Shown piece after piece: positions 60,448 through 64,000 of a DNA stretch of 64,000 nt (position 1 is the stretch's first letter; every line of letters starts with the position of its first letter). A model generated the notes under the pieces. It had not been told where the DNA came from. It searched no databases and saw only the letters and a program-made list of their open reading frames with translations. Position numbers and translations under genes: made by a program. The DNA lies in assembly GCA_963580455.1 (NCBI GenBank), contig OY756961.1, forward strand, positions 11,823,001 through 11,887,000, written 5' to 3'. The DNA is from Euonymus europaeus. Lineage: Eukaryota; Streptophyta; Magnoliopsida; Celastrales; Celastraceae.

Positions 60448-63400
60448 GAGCAACTTCAGACAATCAAAGTTGCTCGGTGTACACTTTTTTTGTTCTTCTA
60501 TGTTAAATTTTACGAAAATGAGCTTCCTGGATTATTTCGATGCCAAAACACCAACTTTCTATTACAAATGGGCAAAACCGTAAAAGCTCCTCCATAGAGA
60601 ATGTTGAGCAACTTCGGACAATCAAAGTTGCTCGGTGTACATTTTTTATTGTTCTTCTATGTTAAATTTTACAAAAATGAGCTTCTAGGATTGTTTCGAT
60701 GCCAAAACACCAACTTTCTATGACAAATGAACAAAACCGTTAAAAGCTCCTCCAAAGAGAGAGTCGAGCAACTTCGGACAATCAAAGTTGCTCGGCGTAC
60801 AGTTTATAATGTTCTACTAAGTCAAATTTTACGAGTATAGGCTTCCAAGATTATTTCGATGCCGAAACACGAACTTTCTATGACAAATGGACAAAACTGT
60901 TAAAAGCTCCTCCATAGAGAGAGTTGAGCAACTTCGGACAATCAAAGTTGCTCGGTTTACACTTTTTATTGTTCTTTTATGTTAAATTTTAAGAACGTGA
61001 GCTTCCAGGATTATTTAGATGCCAAAACACTAACTTTCTATGACAAATGGACAAAACCGTTAAAAGCTCCTTCATATAGAGAGTTGAGCAACTTCAGACA
61101 ATCAAAGTTGCACGTTGTACACATTTTATTGTTCTTCTATGTAAAATTTTACGAAAATGAGCTTCTAGGATTGTTTCGATGTCAAAACACCAACTTTCTA
61201 TGACAAATGGACAAAACCGTTAAAAGCACCTCCATAGAGAGAGTCGAGCAACTTCGGACAATTAAAGTTGCTCGGCGTACAGTTTATAATGTTCTACTAA
61301 GTCAAATTTTACGAGTATAGGCTTCCAAGATTATTTCGATGCCAAAACACCAACATTTAATGACAAATGGACAAAAGCTTTAAAAGCTTCTCCATAGAGA
61401 GAGTTGAGCAACTTCGGACTATAAAAGTTGCTCGGTGTACACTTTTTATTGTTCTTCTATGTTAAATTTTACGAAAATGAGCTTCCAGGATTATTTTGAT
61501 GCCAAAACACCAACTCTCTATGACAAACGGACAAAACCGTTAAAAGCTCGTCCGTAGAGAGAGTTGAGCAACTTCAGACAATCAAAGTTGCTCGGTATAC
61601 ACTTTTTATTGTTCTTCTATGTTAAATTTTACGAAAATGAGCTTCAATGTTCTACTAAGTCAAATTTTACGAGTATAGGCTTCCAAGATTATTTCGAAGC
61701 CAAAACACCAACTTTCTATGACAAATGGACAAAACCGTTAAAAGCTCCTCCATAGAGAGAGTTGAGCAACTTCGGACAATCAAAGTTGCTCGGTGTACAC
61801 TTTTTATTGTTCTTTTATGTTAAATTTTAAGAAAATGAGCTTCTAGGATTATTTTGATGCAAAAACACTAACTTTCTATGACAAATGGACAAAATCGTTA
61901 AAAGCTCCTACATAGAGAGAGTTGAGCAACTTCAGACAATCAAAGTTGCACGGTGTACACTTTTTATTGTTCTTCTATGTTAAATTTTACGAAAATGAGT
62001 TCTAGGATTGTTTCGATGCCAAAACACCAACTTTCTATGACAAATGGACAAAACCGTTAAAAGCACCTCCATAGAGAGAGTCGAGCAACTTCGGACAATT
62101 AAAGTTGCTCGGCGTACAGTTTATAATGTTCTACGATGTCAAATTTTACGAGTATAGGCTTCCAAGATTATTTCGATGCCAAAACACCAACATTTAATGA
62201 CAAATGGACAAAAACTTTAAAAGCTCCTCCATAGAGAGAGTTGAGCAACTTCAGACAATCAAAGTTGCTCGGTGTACACTTTTTATTGTTCTTCTATGTT
62301 AAATTTTATCAAAATGAGCTTCCAGGATTATTTTGATGCCAAAACACCAACTTTCTATGACAAATGGACAAAACCGTTAAAAGCTCCTCCATAGAGAGAG
62401 TTGAGCAACTTCGGACAATCAAAGTTGCTCGGTGTACACTTTTTATTGTTCTTTTATGTTAAATTTTAAGAAAATGAGCTTCCAGGATGATTTTGATGCA
62501 AAAACACTAACTTTCTATGACAAATGGACAAAATCGTTAAAAGCTCCTACATAGAGAGAGTTGAGCAACTTCAGACAATCAAAGTTGCACGGTGTACACT
62601 TTTTATTGTTCTTCTATGTTAAATTTTACGAAAATGAGCTTCTAGGATTGTTTCGATGCCAAAACACCAACTTTCTATGACAAATTGACAAAACCGTTAA
62701 AAGCTCCTCCATAGAGAGAGTTGAGCAATTTCAGACAATCAAAGTTGCTCGGTGTACACTTTTTAATGTTCTTCTATGTTAAATTTTACGAAAATGAGCT
62801 TCCAGGATTATTTCGATGCCAAAACACCAACTTTCTATGAGAAACGGACAAAACCGTTAAAAGCTCCTCCATAGAGAGAGTTGAGCAACTTCAGACAATC
62901 AAAGTTGCTCGGTGTACACTTTTTATTGTTCTTCTATGTTAAATTTTACGAAAATGAGCTTCCAGGATCATTTCGATGCCAAAACGGCAACTTTCTATGA
63001 CAAATGGATAAAACCAATAAAAGCTCCTCCATAGAGAGAGTTGAGCAACTTCGGACAATCAAATTTGCTCGGTGTACATTTTTTATTGTTCTTCTATGTT
63101 AAATTTTACGAAAATGAGCTTCTAGGATTGTTTCGATGCCAAAACACCAACTTTATATGACAAATGAACAAAACCGTTAAAAGCACCTCCAAAGAGAGAG
63201 TCGAGCAACTTCGGACAATCAAAGTTGCTCGGCGTACAGTTTATAATGTTCTACTAAGTCAAATTTTACGAGTATAGGCTTCCAAGATTATTTCGATGCC
63301 AAAACACCAACTTTCTATGACAAATGGACAAAACCGTTAAAAGCTCCTCCATAGAGAGAGTTGGGCAACTCCAGACAATCAAAGTTGCACGGTGTACACT

Positions 63401-64000
63401 TATTGTTCTTCTATGTTAAATTTTACGAAAATGAGTTCTAGGATTGTTTCGATGCCAAAACACCAACTTTCTATGACAAATGGACAAAACCGTTAAAAGC
63501 ACCTCCATAGAGAGAGTCGAGCAACTTCGGACAATTAAAGTTGCTCGGCGTACAGTTTATAATGTTCTACTATGTCAAATTTTACGAGTATAGGCTTCCA
63601 AGATTATTTCGATGCCAAAACACCAACATTTAATGACAAATGGACAAAAACTTTAAAAGCTCCTCCATAGAGAGAGTTGAGCAATTTCAGACAATCAAAA
63701 TTGCTCGGTGTACACTTTTTATTGTTCTTCTATGTTAAATTTTACGAAAATGAGCTTCCAGGATTATTTCGATGCCAAAACACCAACTTTCTATGACGAA
63801 CGGACAAAACCGTTAAAAGCTCCTCCATAGAGAGAGTTGAGCAACTTCAGACAATCAAAGTTGCTCGGTGTACACTTTTTATTGTTCTTCTATGTTAAAT
63901 TTTATGAAAATGAGCTTCCAGGATTATTTTGATGCCAAAACACCAACTTTCTATGACAAATGGATAAAACCGTTAAAAGCTCCTCCATAGAGAGAGTTGA
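60448..64000 (+). repeat. Mosaic of A, T and B monomers to the window end
   Basis: About 22 monomers reusing pieces of the 51.6-60.4 kb blocks: GAGTTCTAGG T monomers near 61999 and 63434, TATATGACAAATGAAC near 63151, GCAATTTCAG with AAAATTGC near 63685 and ACGAACGG near 63797 (as at 54167). Short indels lie near 60490, 60578 and 63400 (3 bp). It contains the only strongly irregular monomer, at 61566-61763. Confidence 0.83.
61566..61763 (+). repeat. Chimeric 198 bp monomer
   Basis: The interval between successive dyads is 198 bp rather than 160. After the normal class A start through AAAATGAGCTTC (to about 61645) the sequence jumps back about 38 bp into a class B body, AATGTTCTACTAAG onward, so the TGTTCT to GCTTC box is present twice while the dyad is present once. 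The shared GCTTC/TTC sequence at the joint fits unequal exchange between out-of-phase monomers. Confidence 0.93.

Larger units (their letters stand above)
1..64000 (+). repeat. 160 bp tandem satellite array, about 400 head-to-tail monomers
   Basis: The motif GAGCAACTTC (with small variants) recurs every 160 bp from 131 to the window end, always on the + strand. The net drift over 399 intervals is only +28 bp, of which +38 comes from one chimeric monomer near 61.6 kb; the rest is scattered indels of 1-3 bp. The consensus is about 36% G+C and has four CpG sites. No unique DNA, inverted block or inserted mobile element interrupts it, and both window edges lie inside the array, so its true size is unknown. 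Arrays of this kind are known from eukaryotic centromeres, pericentromeres and knobs; assignment to one of these is inference. I do not recognise the monomer family and cannot name the species. Confidence 0.98.

Noticed and set aside
60485..60600. Frame-breaking deletions as a pseudogene signal
   Set aside because: The single-base losses near 60490 and 60578 fall in ordinary monomers and do not interrupt any coding sequence.
60979..61755. Open reading frames of 63-74 codons at 60979-61203 and 61564-61755
   Set aside because: The first is ordinary satellite; the second is opened by the chimeric 198 bp monomer. Neither shows a start context or domain.
1..64000. CRISPR array
   Set aside because: The direct repeats have no unique spacers between them: the full 160 bp is repeated, and no cas-like gene is present.
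1..64000. tRNA, rRNA or telomeric repeats
   Set aside because: No cloverleaf-like arrangement, rDNA-like segment or TTTAGGG/TTAGGG series is visible in any monomer class.

Overview
The whole 64 kb window is one uninterrupted tandem array of a roughly 160 bp satellite monomer. All copies run in the same orientation. A motif beginning GAGCAACTTC recurs from position 131 to the last bases of the window, and counting its spacing gives about 400 monomers with net drift of only 28 bp from perfect 160 bp phasing. The consensus monomer is about 36% G+C. I find no convincing protein-coding gene, RNA gene, transposon, CRISPR array or unique spacer sequence. The short open reading frames are accidents of the repeat: 160 is not a multiple of 3, the consensus carries a TAG stop, and reading frames survive only where that stop is mutated.

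A long, gene-free, same-strand array of nucleosome-sized monomers organised into nested higher-order repeats (HORs) is typical of centromeric, pericentromeric or heterochromatic-knob DNA of a eukaryote. A plant is the most natural guess, but I do not recognise this monomer family and the sequence does not rule out an animal. The species and centromere function are not established here.

Several monomer subclasses can be told apart by shared base changes: the consensus class (A); a divergent class (B) with a TTTATAATGTTCTACTAAG segment; a TCTAGGATTG class (T) that usually precedes B; a TGCACAC / TATGAGTATAAG class (C); a CTTCTTAG / GGAAAAAAC class (D); and an alternating F/G pair.

Layout. 1-5.1 kb holds three related 12-13-monomer HORs. 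5.7-7.2 kb is a 479 bp trimer HOR in three copies. 8.4-11.6 kb is ten copies of a 320 bp F/G dimer that itself carries a 960 bp super-period, and this is repeated in shorter form at 13.2-15.2 kb inside a 2,721 bp unit. 17.3-25.8 kb is a 2,880 bp 18-mer HOR in three copies, the middle one lacking one monomer. 28.1-31.0 kb is a 1,919 bp unit followed by a partial copy. 32-36 kb is a C/D/B-rich mosaic. 36.7-39.5 kb is a 960 bp hexamer HOR in three almost identical copies. 39.5-40.6 kb carries a spread 161 bp variant. 40.6-44 kb is irregular. 44-51.6 kb contains a duplication at 4,322 bp spacing and one at 1,440 bp spacing. 51.6-60.4 kb contains blocks repeated at 3,681, 1,918 and 5,598 bp offsets. 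60.4-64 kb is a mosaic that includes one chimeric 198 bp monomer.

Nothing here looks like a new enzymatic or defence system. What is worth study is the array's evolutionary record: HOR nesting, recent local amplification, conversion-like patches, single-monomer deletions, a dyad in nearly every monomer, and CpG-decay variants.
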